A stretch of DNA of 40,912 bases, from positions 1 to 40,912 of the forward strand of contig CACLBK010000007.1 in NCBI GenBank assembly GCA_902605135.1, in the 5' to 3' direction. The position numbers and the translations under genes are program-made. How positions within the stretch are numbered: position 1 is the stretch's first letter; each line of letters begins with the position of its first letter. Of this stretch, positions 16,950 to 23,670 are shown piece by piece. Source of the DNA: an uncultured Alphaproteobacteria bacterium. GTDB lineage: Bacteria; Pseudomonadota; Alphaproteobacteria; HIMB59; GCA-002718135. Below the pieces are notes generated by a model, which was not told where the DNA came from, did no database searches, and saw only the letters and a program-made list of their open reading frames with translations.

Positions 16950-17058
16950 AATTATTATGATTAATCTGAGTAAAAAATTTTATGATGATCATAATTATCC
17001 TGCTGTCAAACACGGAGATTATTGAGACTCAGATGAAAAATTAGCGTATAGGCCGACT

Positions 17059-17087
17059 GGGTTAGTGGTAAGGCCTATCACTAACCC
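17059..17087 (+). terminator. Strong 12-bp stem-loop, possible intrinsic terminator
   Basis: GGGTTAGTGGTA-AGGCC-TATCACTAACCC forms a 12-pair stem (one G-T) with a five-base loop and is followed by TTTGCTTTT. On the plus strand it resembles an intrinsic terminator, yet no annotated plus-strand gene precedes it except the MFS gene ending 250 bp earlier. It may end an unannotated small transcript from 16900-17058 or insulate the following cargo gene. Read from the minus strand it lacks a T tract. Confidence 0.6.
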
Positions 17088-17163
17088 TTTGCTTTTACCT
17101 TTCATTTAATTTTAAAATATCATTTTTAATTAACAAATTAGAGGTTTTTATCTATAAGGGTAC

Positions 17164-17559
17164 ATGACTTTATTAAGCAAGTTTTTGATCCTTTTTTTTT
17201 CACTGCACGTCGCAATTACTGTGGTTGCTTATTTTTATGGCTTTTCATTTACCTTCCCTTTTATCGTAACAGAAGGCACTTATGTGCCTGAACATCGTTT
17301 ACAAAGTTTACGTTTATCAACTTTTACCACTTTTATTTATTTTGGTTTTCGATATTTATTTTTTGGTTCAGAAAAGTTGCATCCAATACAATTCTTAGGT
17401 GTTTCTTTATTTAACTTAGGTGTTATAGGTGGTCTATGCCTTTATGTTAATGATATTAAAGACTCTTCAGAATATTTTTTAGTACCTTTTTTTATATTTT
17501 CATCAATAATTTTATATAACGCTGCCAATCCAAAATTTAGAAATTACTTTAAAAAATAA
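17164..17559 (+). CDS. Orphan multi-pass membrane protein (cargo of module 1)
   Basis: A 131-residue protein I do not recognise. Hydrophobic segments at about residues 5-28, 50-69, 75-95 and 103-120 suggest four membrane helices. Between the first two is a short polar loop (VTEGTYVPEHRLQSLRLS). The C-terminus is basic (NPKFRNYFKK), consistent with a cytoplasmic end. No enzymatic, toxin or transporter motif is visible. It is the only gene between the intact tRNA-Leu and the first displaced tRNA fragment, preceded by a strong hairpin and flanked by 11-bp repeats. A poor, unclear Shine-Dalgarno precedes ATG 17164. Composition resembles the neighbouring genome, so transfer would be from a similar AT-rich host. 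Confidence 0.6.
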   Translation: MTLLSKFLILFFSLHVAITVVAYFYGFSFTFPFIVTEGTYVPEHRLQSLRLSTFTTFIYFGFRYLFFGSEKLHPIQFLGVSLFNLGVIGGLCLYVNDIKDSSEYFLVPFFIFSSIILYNAANPKFRNYFKK

Positions 17560-17596
17560 CCTTTAGATTATTTATACTATTAAAATATTTTAATCA

Positions 17597-17607
17597 AAAA
17601 GCGTCGT
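17597..17607. repeat. Third copy of AAAAGCGTCGT, followed by a degenerate unit
   Basis: A perfect 11-bp copy of the repeat seen twice at 16928-16949, in the same orientation, followed directly by ATGAGCGTTA, which looks like a decayed second unit. It lies 60 bp left of the first displaced tRNA fragment, so module 1 has the repeat near both ends. Confidence 0.65.
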
Positions 17608-17666
17608 ATGAGCGTTAAATATTAAAAGATAACTATAATCTTATTGAATTAGTTTAGTTTTTTAAA

Positions 17667-17718
17667 CGAAGTGACCGGATTTTGAATCCGGCGCGTCTAC
17701 CAGTTCCGCCATACTCCC
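17667..17718 (-). repeat. Displaced tRNA-Leu 5' fragment, copy 2 (52 nt)
   Basis: Identical over 52 of 52 bases to 16805-16856, i.e. the tRNA-Leu from its first base through the anticodon arm to the variable arm (GGGAGT...TCACTTCG). The T-arm and acceptor 3' strand are absent, so it cannot be a functional tRNA. The 311-bp gene-free stretch 17560-17870 is made of this fragment, its promoter and an 11-bp repeat. It fits a remnant left by integration into the tRNA gene. Confidence 0.85.
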
Positions 17719-17733
17719 TTTAAATTTTTCTTA

Positions 17734-17762
17734 GTATTACTAGGTTTTAAGAGCTAAGTCTA
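17734..17762 (-). promoter_or_regulatory. Promoter-like element upstream of tRNA fragment 2
   Basis: On the minus strand TAGACT (-35, 17757-17762), a 17-base spacer and TAATAC (-10, 17734-17739) sit at exactly the same distance from the fragment as in the intact gene. The -10 is better than that of the intact copy. It would drive transcription leftward, through the tRNA half and antisense into module 1. Confidence 0.55.
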
Positions 17763-17870
17763 TTAAGTTATAGGTCATTTTTAGAATGATAGGGAATCTA
17801 ATAGGAATCTAAAATTTTATAAAAATATAGTTTAATTAAATAAGAGATTTTTATATTATCTTTTAAAGAT

Positions 17871-18554
17871 ATGTATTTCAAAATTATATTTATAATATTT
17901 TTTTTTATCACTTCAAAACTGATGGCCGAAGATACTCTCCAAAGTAACTTTGCAAACTTAAAAAAACTATTAGATAGTAAAACTATTACAATAGAGCAGT
18001 TTAATAATGGTATGAATAAATTGTTAACTAACTCTGAAGAATATAAAAGTTTAAAAGAATTATTCAAAAACAATGTTATTAACGAAAAAGATTACTTAGA
18101 TATTTTGGAAAATTTAATTTTTGAAGGTGAAGACTTAGTTGAAAAGAGTAATATAGTTAGCGATCAACAATCCAAAGAAATAACTAAGGAAATTGAATTA
18201 CAATTAATAATTACCCAGGTTGGACAGAGAGTTCCCTTATCATTAAATGCAAAAGTTGATAGTGAAGAAAGATTATTATTATTGATTAATGAAAACAAAG
18301 TTGAAGAAATCATTATAAAAGAAAATTCTAATAATTTCTTTAGCGCTGATAATATTAAATCATTTAAAAATGTTAAGATAAATTTTAATAATCAGAAAAA
18401 ATTGAAAGGCAAAGGCAGAATCGCTGTAAAATCTTTTCCTGATGCTAATTTAGTTATGTGGTGGAATATTGATCTTTCAAATGAAAATCCAACAGGTGAA
18501 ATTGTTATTGAAATTCCAGGGAAAGGTCCTCAAATAAAATTAGAACCAAACTAA
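17871..18554 (+). CDS. Orphan exported protein with two SHOCT-like helical motifs (cargo of module 2)
   Basis: A 227-residue protein of unknown function. A signal peptide (MYFKIIFIIFFFITSKLMA, likely cut before ED) points to the periplasm. Residues of about 25-50 (FANLKKLLDSKTITIEQFNNGM) and 58-85 (SLKELFKNNVINEKDYLDIL) are two tandem copies of a helix-turn-helix pattern, L-x-x-L-x-x-x-x-x-I-x-x-x-x-F/Y, resembling SHOCT domains. The C-terminal 100 residues look like beta-structure (RVPLSLNAKVDSEERLLLLI; a GKGRIAVKSFPDANLVMWW stretch). It is the only gene between the two displaced tRNA-Leu fragments. No catalytic motif is seen; structural or protein-interaction roles are possible. Confidence 0.62.
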   Translation: MYFKIIFIIFFFITSKLMAEDTLQSNFANLKKLLDSKTITIEQFNNGMNKLLTNSEEYKSLKELFKNNVINEKDYLDILENLIFEGEDLVEKSNIVSDQQSKEITKEIELQLIITQVGQRVPLSLNAKVDSEERLLLLINENKVEEIIIKENSNNFFSADNIKSFKNVKINFNNQKKLKGKGRIAVKSFPDANLVMWWNIDLSNENPTGEIVIEIPGKGPQIKLEPN

Positions 18555-18655
18555 AAAACTAAATTTATTTAAAATAGGTCAACAACATGGCAACAAATAA
18601 TATATGAAAATTATTTTAGGAATATTTTTTGGCTGTACAGTTAGCAATAATAATG

Positions 18656-18717
18656 CCCACACCACCGAAGTGACTGGATTTTGAATCCGGCGCGTCTACC
18701 AGTTCCGCCATACTCCC
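18656..18717 (-). repeat. Displaced tRNA-Leu 5' fragment, copy 3 (62 nt)
   Basis: Matches 16795-16856 over 62 bases with a single difference (GACTGG for GACCGG on the plus strand, in the anticodon stem). It contains the tRNA from its 5' end to the beginning of the T-arm. The rest of the tRNA is missing. Being the outermost copy, it may be the original 5' half pushed away by successive insertions; this is inference. Confidence 0.85.
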
Positions 18718-18732
18718 AAATTATTTTTATTA

Positions 18733-18761
18733 ATATTACTTGGTTTTTAAAGCTAAGTCTA
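18733..18761 (-). promoter_or_regulatory. Promoter-like element upstream of tRNA fragment 3
   Basis: On the minus strand TAGACT (18756-18761), a 17-base spacer and TAATAT (18733-18738) are positioned as for the other two copies. Together with fragment 3 it explains part of the 444-bp gap 18555-18998. In the rest of that gap I see only AT-rich DNA and the Shine-Dalgarno AGGAGGT (18988-18994) of the next gene. Confidence 0.55.
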
Positions 18762-18998
18762 TTAAGTTAATTGAGTAAATCAGAACATCAATCAACTATA
18801 GGTTAAAGTTTTTAAATTGAAAATATATCAACAATATCAGTGCACAACATTAAAGTACATAGTTGCTCGTCCTTTTTACCAAGTGTAAATTTTTATTTAT
18901 GTTAATACTTTCAATTATTGTTAAAAATAAATTTGTTAATACAAAAATTTCATCATGATTTTTTTAATAACATTATAATATAACTACAGGAGGTTATA

Positions 18999-19292
18999 AT
19001 GCCAAAAGCATATTGGGTTGGAATGGTTGATGTAAAAAATCAAGATGAGTACAAAAAATATGCAGATTTAGCAGGACCAGCTCTTTTAAAGGCTGGAGCA
19101 AAAATTCTTAGTAGAGGGGGGAAAATAAAAAATCTTGAAGGAAAAATGATTAACAGGTTAGTAATAGCAGAGTTTCCATCATTAAAAGATGCAAAAAAAT
19201 TCTATAATTCTGATGAATATGCTGGTGCTCTAAAGTATCTTAATTCAGAAGTATGTGACCGTTCTTTAAATATTGCAGAAGGTGTTGACTAA
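18999..19292 (+). CDS. DUF1330 domain protein
   Basis: A 97-residue cytoplasmic protein of the DUF1330 family (dimeric alpha-beta barrel fold). Typical features are the start KAYWVGMVDVKNQDEYKKYADLAGPAL, a central GGKIKNLEG strand, and the pattern VIAEFPSLKDAKKFYNSDEYAGAL. The biochemical role of DUF1330 is unknown; members often accompany catabolic genes. A strong Shine-Dalgarno (AGGAGGT, 5 nt before ATG) suggests high expression. It is followed after 24 nt by the sulfatase on the same strand, so the two probably form an operon starting just right of the tRNA-fragment region. Confidence 0.88.
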   Translation: MPKAYWVGMVDVKNQDEYKKYADLAGPALLKAGAKILSRGGKIKNLEGKMINRLVIAEFPSLKDAKKFYNSDEYAGALKYLNSEVCDRSLNIAEGVD

Positions 19293-19316
19293 AAATATTA
19301 AACTAAAAATTAAACA

Positions 19317-20900
19317 ATGGCTAAAACTAAAAATATTTTATTTATCATGGCAGATCAACTTAGATGGGATTATCTGTCATGTTATGGACATCCATATCTT
19401 AAAACTCCGAATATTGATAAGCTTGCGAAAGAAGGTGTTATGTTTGAATCCGCTTTTGTTCAATCTCCAATTTGTGGCCCCTCGCGTGCTTCTTTTTATA
19501 CTGGTAGAACAGTTTTTAGTCATGGAGCAACCCTTAATCAAGTTCCGCTCCCAATTGGTGAGCTAACTATTGGTGATTATCTTAGAAAAGATAACATCAA
19601 AACAGCAGTTGTTGGTAAAACTCACATGAAGCCTGATAAAGATGGAATGGAAAGACTTGGTTTAACTAAAGAAACAGATATTGGAATGATAGTAAGTGAA
19701 CCTGGTTTTGATCCCTATGAAAGAGATGATGGATTACATCCAAACAACTGGGTTAAAAATTACTCTACAGCATTAACTTATAATAAATGGTTAAATAGTC
19801 TTGGCTATGAAGGAGATAATCCGTGGGAAACTTGGGCTAATTCTGCTGAAGGACCAAATGGTGATTTGCTAAGTGGGTGGAGATTAAGAAACTCAAATAA
19901 ACAAGCAAGAATTAAAGAAGAGCATTCTGAAACAGCATACATGACCAATAGAGCTATAGATTTTATGAATGAAAATAAAGATGATCAATGGATGCTTCAT
20001 TTATCTTTTATAAAACCTCATTGGCCTTATATTGCTCCTTCTCCATACCACAATATGTATTCACCAAATCAATTTTATGAAGTTGCAAGAGATGAAAAAG
20101 AAAAAAATATTCAACATGAGGTTTATCAAGCTTTTACTAATGCTCGTGTATCTAAGGTCTTTTCAAAAATGGAAGTTAGAGAGGCTGTAATAACTGGATA
20201 TATGGGCTTAATTAAACAAATTGATGACAATCTTGGAAGGTTATTTGAATTTATGGAACAAAATAAATTGTTTCAAAACACTATGATTGTTTTTACTTCT
20301 GATCATGGCGATTATCTTGGAGATCATTGGCTTGGAGAAAAAGAACTATTTCATGAACAAAGTGTAAGAGTTCCTCTTATTATATATGACCCATCAGAGA
20401 ATGCTGATTCTACTAGAGGTCAAAGAGAAAAAAAACTTGTTGAGTCTATTGATCTTTTACCAACTTTTTTAGAGACGCTTAATAGTTCAACAAGCACTCA
20501 TAGACTTGAAGGAAGATCACTATTACCCATTATAAGAGGTACTCAATTAAATGATTGGCGTAATTCTGTATTTAGTGAGATTGATTATGGACTTCATTCA
20601 GCAAGAGATGAATTAGAATTAGGTCCACATGAAGCAAGAGCATTTATGATAAGAACTGAAAAATGGAAATATATTTATTACAAAGGTTTTAGTCCTCAAC
20701 TCTTCAACCTCGAAAGAGACCCTAATGAATTTGAAGATTTAGGACAAGATCAGGAATATGAAAAAATTAGAGCAGAATTAAAAGACTTATTATTAAAAAG
20801 ACTAATTAATAGAAAAAACTTACTTACTGTTGATGAAAAATTTGTTTTTAAAGGTCAGGATGTCGAAAGTGAAGGTGGTGTAATGATAGGTGTTTGGTAA
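19317..20900 (+). CDS. Type I formylglycine sulfatase / phosphonate-monoester-hydrolase-like enzyme
   Basis: A 527-residue alkaline-phosphatase-superfamily hydrolase. The N-terminus has metal ligands in MADQLRWDYL and the maturation motif C53-G-P-S-R (CxPSR) followed by ASFYTGR. Cys53 would be converted to formylglycine by a separate enzyme that is not in the window. Downstream are GKTHMKPDKDG, HLSFIKPHWPYIAP and the metal motif FTSDHGDYLGDHWLGEKELF. No signal peptide is visible, so it probably acts in the cytoplasm on an imported substrate. The last features resemble the arylsulfatase/phosphonate monoester hydrolase group. Substrate may be an aryl or alkyl sulfate. It follows DUF1330 and abuts, tail to tail without spacer, the TRAP permease. 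Its role as the entry step of the neighbouring aromatic genes is inference. Confidence 0.88.
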   Translation: MAKTKNILFIMADQLRWDYLSCYGHPYLKTPNIDKLAKEGVMFESAFVQSPICGPSRASFYTGRTVFSHGATLNQVPLPIGELTIGDYLRKDNIKTAVVGKTHMKPDKDGMERLGLTKETDIGMIVSEPGFDPYERDDGLHPNNWVKNYSTALTYNKWLNSLGYEGDNPWETWANSAEGPNGDLLSGWRLRNSNKQARIKEEHSETAYMTNRAIDFMNENKDDQWMLHLSFIKPHWPYIAPSPYHNMYSPNQFYEVARDEKEKNIQHEVYQAFTNARVSKVFSKMEVREAVITGYMGLIKQIDDNLGRLFEFMEQNKLFQNTMIVFTSDHGDYLGDHWLGEKELFHEQSVRVPLIIYDPSENADSTRGQREKKLVESIDLLPTFLETLNSSTSTHRLEGRSLLPIIRGTQLNDWRNSVFSEIDYGLHSARDELELGPHEARAFMIRTEKWKYIYYKGFSPQLFNLERDPNEFEDLGQDQEYEKIRAELKDLLLKRLINRKNLLTVDEKFVFKGQDVESEGGVMIGVW

Positions 20901-22208
20901 TCAATTCATCAAACTTGGTAAATAAAGACATATTGCAGGAAAAATAATTATTAGTGCTACTCTTATCATATCTGCAAATAAAAAAGGTACAGTTCCAAAC
21001 CAAATAGTTTTTAAGGGAGTAGATTGCATTACACCTTTAATTACAAAAAGATTCATTCCAACTGGAGGTGATACAAGACCAAGCTCAACAACAATAACAG
21101 CAAAAATTCCAAACCATACTGGATCAATACCGGCGTCAACAATTACTGGATAGAAAACTGGAATAGTTAAAAATAACATTGCTAGTGAGTCCATTAAAGT
21201 TCCAAGAACAATATAAATTGCACAAATAACTAAAATTATACCAAGTGGTGTTAGAGCTAGACTATCTATAAAATCAACAACGGTAAAAGGCATTTGAGTG
21301 ACTGTAATAAGAAAGTTGAACATACTAGCGCCAACAACTATTAGATATAATGAGCCAACTGTTCTTATAGTAGACCAGGTTGCGTCAGTTAACATCTTGA
21401 TTGTTAAATCACCTTTAAGAAAAATGAGAATGATAACTAATATAACTCCAACTGCAGCACTTTCTGTTGCCGTAAAAAATCCTAAGTATAGGCCTGCCAT
21501 GATAACAACAAAAATAAAAAAAATTGGAATAACTTTCCATATTGCAGCAAGTCTTTCATTGATTGGCATCTTTTTTCCATGACCACCATGTGATGGATAG
21601 AAGTAAAGAAAAATTCTAATTGTTATCATATAGAGCACCACTGCAATTGCTCCTGGAATTAGGGCGGCAAAGAAAAGTTCTTGAACTGATTGTTCAGTTA
21701 AATAGGCATAAATAACTAACATAACACTTGGAGGAATTATAATTCCCAAAGTTCCTCCAGAAGCTATTGAACCACTGATAAGAGCTTCACTGTAGCCATG
21801 CCTTTTCATCTCTGGCCCTGCCATTTGAGCCATAGTTGCCGCTGTAGCAATAGATGAACCACATATCATTCCAAAACCACCACAAGCTCCCACAGTAGAC
21901 ATGGCCAATCCACCTTTATAATGACCAACTACAGCATAAGCAGCATCATATAAGTTTCTTGATAAATTAGCGCTATTAGCCAAGTTACCCATAAGAACAA
22001 ATAATGGCATAACAGAAAGTGAATATTTTGATACCGCTTCATACGGAGCAAAACCTAAAACAAGAATTGCTGGATCAAGACCTGAAATGAAAGCAAAACC
22101 AATAAATCCTACAACTAACATTGAAATCCCAATAGGAATATTTAATGCCATCAAAGCTAAGACTGCAGCAAATGCTAAACCACCATTTATGATTGGATCA
22201 TAATCCAT
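20901..22208 (-). CDS. TRAP transporter large permease DctM
   Basis: A 435-residue inner-membrane protein with about 12 hydrophobic segments, the sodium-driven translocation subunit of a TRAP transporter. Characteristic stretches include LSVMPLFVLMGNLAN, GGFGMICGSSIATAATMAQMA, GSIASGGTLGIIIPPSVMLV, a central FTATESAAVGVI and the C-terminal ELGLVSPPVGMNLFVIKGV. Length is normal. Its start overlaps dctQ by one base (TAATG). The matching binding protein is on the opposite strand at 23671, past an FAH-family gene, so the transporter is split between divergent units. The substrate is probably an organic acid, in this context perhaps an aromatic or sulfated acid. Confidence 0.93.
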   Translation of the reverse strand: MDYDPIINGGLAFAAVLALMALNIPIGISMLVVGFIGFAFISGLDPAILVLGFAPYEAVSKYSLSVMPLFVLMGNLANSANLSRNLYDAAYAVVGHYKGGLAMSTVGACGGFGMICGSSIATAATMAQMAGPEMKRHGYSEALISGSIASGGTLGIIIPPSVMLVIYAYLTEQSVQELFFAALIPGAIAVVLYMITIRIFLYFYPSHGGHGKKMPINERLAAIWKVIPIFFIFVVIMAGLYLGFFTATESAAVGVILVIILIFLKGDLTIKMLTDATWSTIRTVGSLYLIVVGASMFNFLITVTQMPFTVVDFIDSLALTPLGIILVICAIYIVLGTLMDSLAMLFLTIPVFYPVIVDAGIDPVWFGIFAVIVVELGLVSPPVGMNLFVIKGVMQSTPLKTIWFGTVPFLFADMIRVALIIIFPAICLYLPSLMN

Positions 22209-22693
22209 TATATCTCTTTGCCGAATTGCTCGAATACACTTTTAATGAACCATAAAATTATAGCCAAGACGCTAATCCACATTGCTGCTGCAATTACATA
22301 AAAGAAAGGATAAAAATATAATTCAAGCTCAAGTGTAACTCTTCCATTGTTAGTAAATTCTAATGCACTTAAAGTAGTAGCATACGCCATCATGGACATA
22401 ATAGAAATCATAAAAATAAATTTTAAAATTATAATAATTTTTTTTAATAAATTATTATCAATTTGATTTATAAAATCGGCTGATACATGAGAGTTTAAAA
22501 AAAATGCTCTTGGCATAGCTAAAAACGCAACCAAAGCCATTCCTACTTCAACTATTTCAATTGTTCCCATTACAGGTGAGTTTAGAAATCTTCTGCCAAA
22601 GACATCACAAAAAGTAAGAACAGCTAAAAAAAATAAAACTATACAAGCACCAATTGCAGAATAATTGAATATCTTATCTATTTTCGCTTGCAT
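22208..22693 (-). CDS. TRAP transporter small permease DctQ
   Basis: A 161-residue membrane protein with four predicted helices. It shows the DctQ family pattern: VFGRRFLNSPVMGTIEIVEVGMALVAFLAMP after helix 1, then FFLNSHVSADFI, and a C-terminal pair of helices. It scaffolds DctM in the inner membrane. It overlaps dctM by one base and is divergent from the FAH gene at 22731 across 37 bp, so the two promoters must overlap and are probably co-regulated. Confidence 0.92.
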   Translation of the reverse strand: MQAKIDKIFNYSAIGACIVLFFLAVLTFCDVFGRRFLNSPVMGTIEIVEVGMALVAFLAMPRAFFLNSHVSADFINQIDNNLLKKIIIILKFIFMISIMSMMAYATTLSALEFTNNGRVTLELELYFYPFFYVIAAAMWISVLAIILWFIKSVFEQFGKEI

Positions 22694-22730
22694 ATAGAAT
22701 TATCAGTATATAACAATAACATACAAAACT

Positions 22731-23585
22731 ATGAATTATATTTCCTTTTTAATTAATAATGAAGAAAGATTTGGAATAGTTTCCGACAATAAAGTTACAG
22801 ATCTAACAGGACAAATTAATAATACAAATTCTCTAAAAGAATTAATTAAATCAAATGGTCTTGAAGAGGGAAGAAATTACGCAAAGAATAACCCTGGAGA
22901 AATTGATCTTAGTTCCATAAAACTTTTACCTGTAATTCCTAATCCCAGCAAAATTATATGTGTTGGTTTAAATTATCATGATCATGTTAAAGAAACTGAA
23001 AAGACAGTTGCAGATAATCCAGTAACTTTTCAACGATTTAATGATAGTCAAACTGCTCATTTACAAGATATGATAATACCTAAAGCATCTGATAAACTTG
23101 ACTTTGAAGGTGAAATGGCTCTGATAATGAAAGATACAGGAAGTCATATAAATGAAGACAATGCCTTAAATTGTATTGCTGGCTATTCTTGTTACAATGA
23201 TGGATCAGTTAGAGATTGGCAACGCCATACGAAATCAACCTTTGGAATGGGAAAAAATTTTAAAAAAACTGGAAGTTTTGGACCTCATATGGTGATGGCT
23301 CAAGACATAGATGATTATAAAAAACTAACAATTGAAACATTCTTAAACGGTGAAGTAATGCAGAGCGCTTCTTTGAGTCAGTTAATTTTCGATCTTCCCT
23401 TTTTAATTTCTTATGTCTCAAAAGCACTTCCCTGGAGAGCAGGAGATGTATTAGTAACTGGTACCCCTGGTGGTGTAGGATTTAAAAGAAATCCTCCGAT
23501 TTATCTTAAAGAGGGTGATAAAGTAGATATTTCCATTTCAGAGATTGGAACTTTATCCAATACTCTCCAAAACGAAGTTATTTAA
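22731..23585 (+). CDS. Fumarylacetoacetate hydrolase (FAH) family protein, catabolic
   Basis: A 284-residue cytoplasmic enzyme. The FAH fold begins around residue 75 (KIICVGLNYHDHVKETE). The metal-binding acidic residues are in DFEGEMALIM and the Asp of YNDGSVRDWQ, and the fold closes with GDVLVTGTPGGVGF. Family members hydrolyse C-C bonds in 1,3-dicarbonyl-type products, or hydrate or isomerise ring-cleavage intermediates. The nearby extradiol dioxygenase and flavin hydroxylase suggest it acts on the meta-cleavage product. It lies between divergent dctQ and same-strand dctP (85 bp gap). The precise reaction cannot be read from sequence. It is distinct from the second FAH protein at 31896, which looks like a different subfamily. 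Confidence 0.88.
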   Translation: MNYISFLINNEERFGIVSDNKVTDLTGQINNTNSLKELIKSNGLEEGRNYAKNNPGEIDLSSIKLLPVIPNPSKIICVGLNYHDHVKETEKTVADNPVTFQRFNDSQTAHLQDMIIPKASDKLDFEGEMALIMKDTGSHINEDNALNCIAGYSCYNDGSVRDWQRHTKSTFGMGKNFKKTGSFGPHMVMAQDIDDYKKLTIETFLNGEVMQSASLSQLIFDLPFLISYVSKALPWRAGDVLVTGTPGGVGFKRNPPIYLKEGDKVDISISEIGTLSNTLQNEVI

Positions 23586-23670
23586 TACTGATAATAAATT
23601 AAATAAATAAAATATAGACATTTTTTTTCGTAGCAGTTAGCCTCAGACATCTTTTAAGGGAGGACGCAAA

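Noticed and set aside
16928-17607. AAAAGCGTCGT repeats as a CRISPR array
   Set aside because: Repeats are only 11 bp, directly tandem or 650 bp apart, with no regular spacers or cas genes.
18604-18684. 26-residue ORF MKIILGIFFGCTVSNNN... running into tRNA fragment 3
   Set aside because: Too short, no ribosome-binding site, and it stops inside the tRNA fragment; at most a remnant.
19273-19566. 97-residue plus ORF overlapping DUF1330 and the sulfatase
   Set aside because: Shadow of the sulfatase in another frame; the sulfatase frame carries the conserved motifs.
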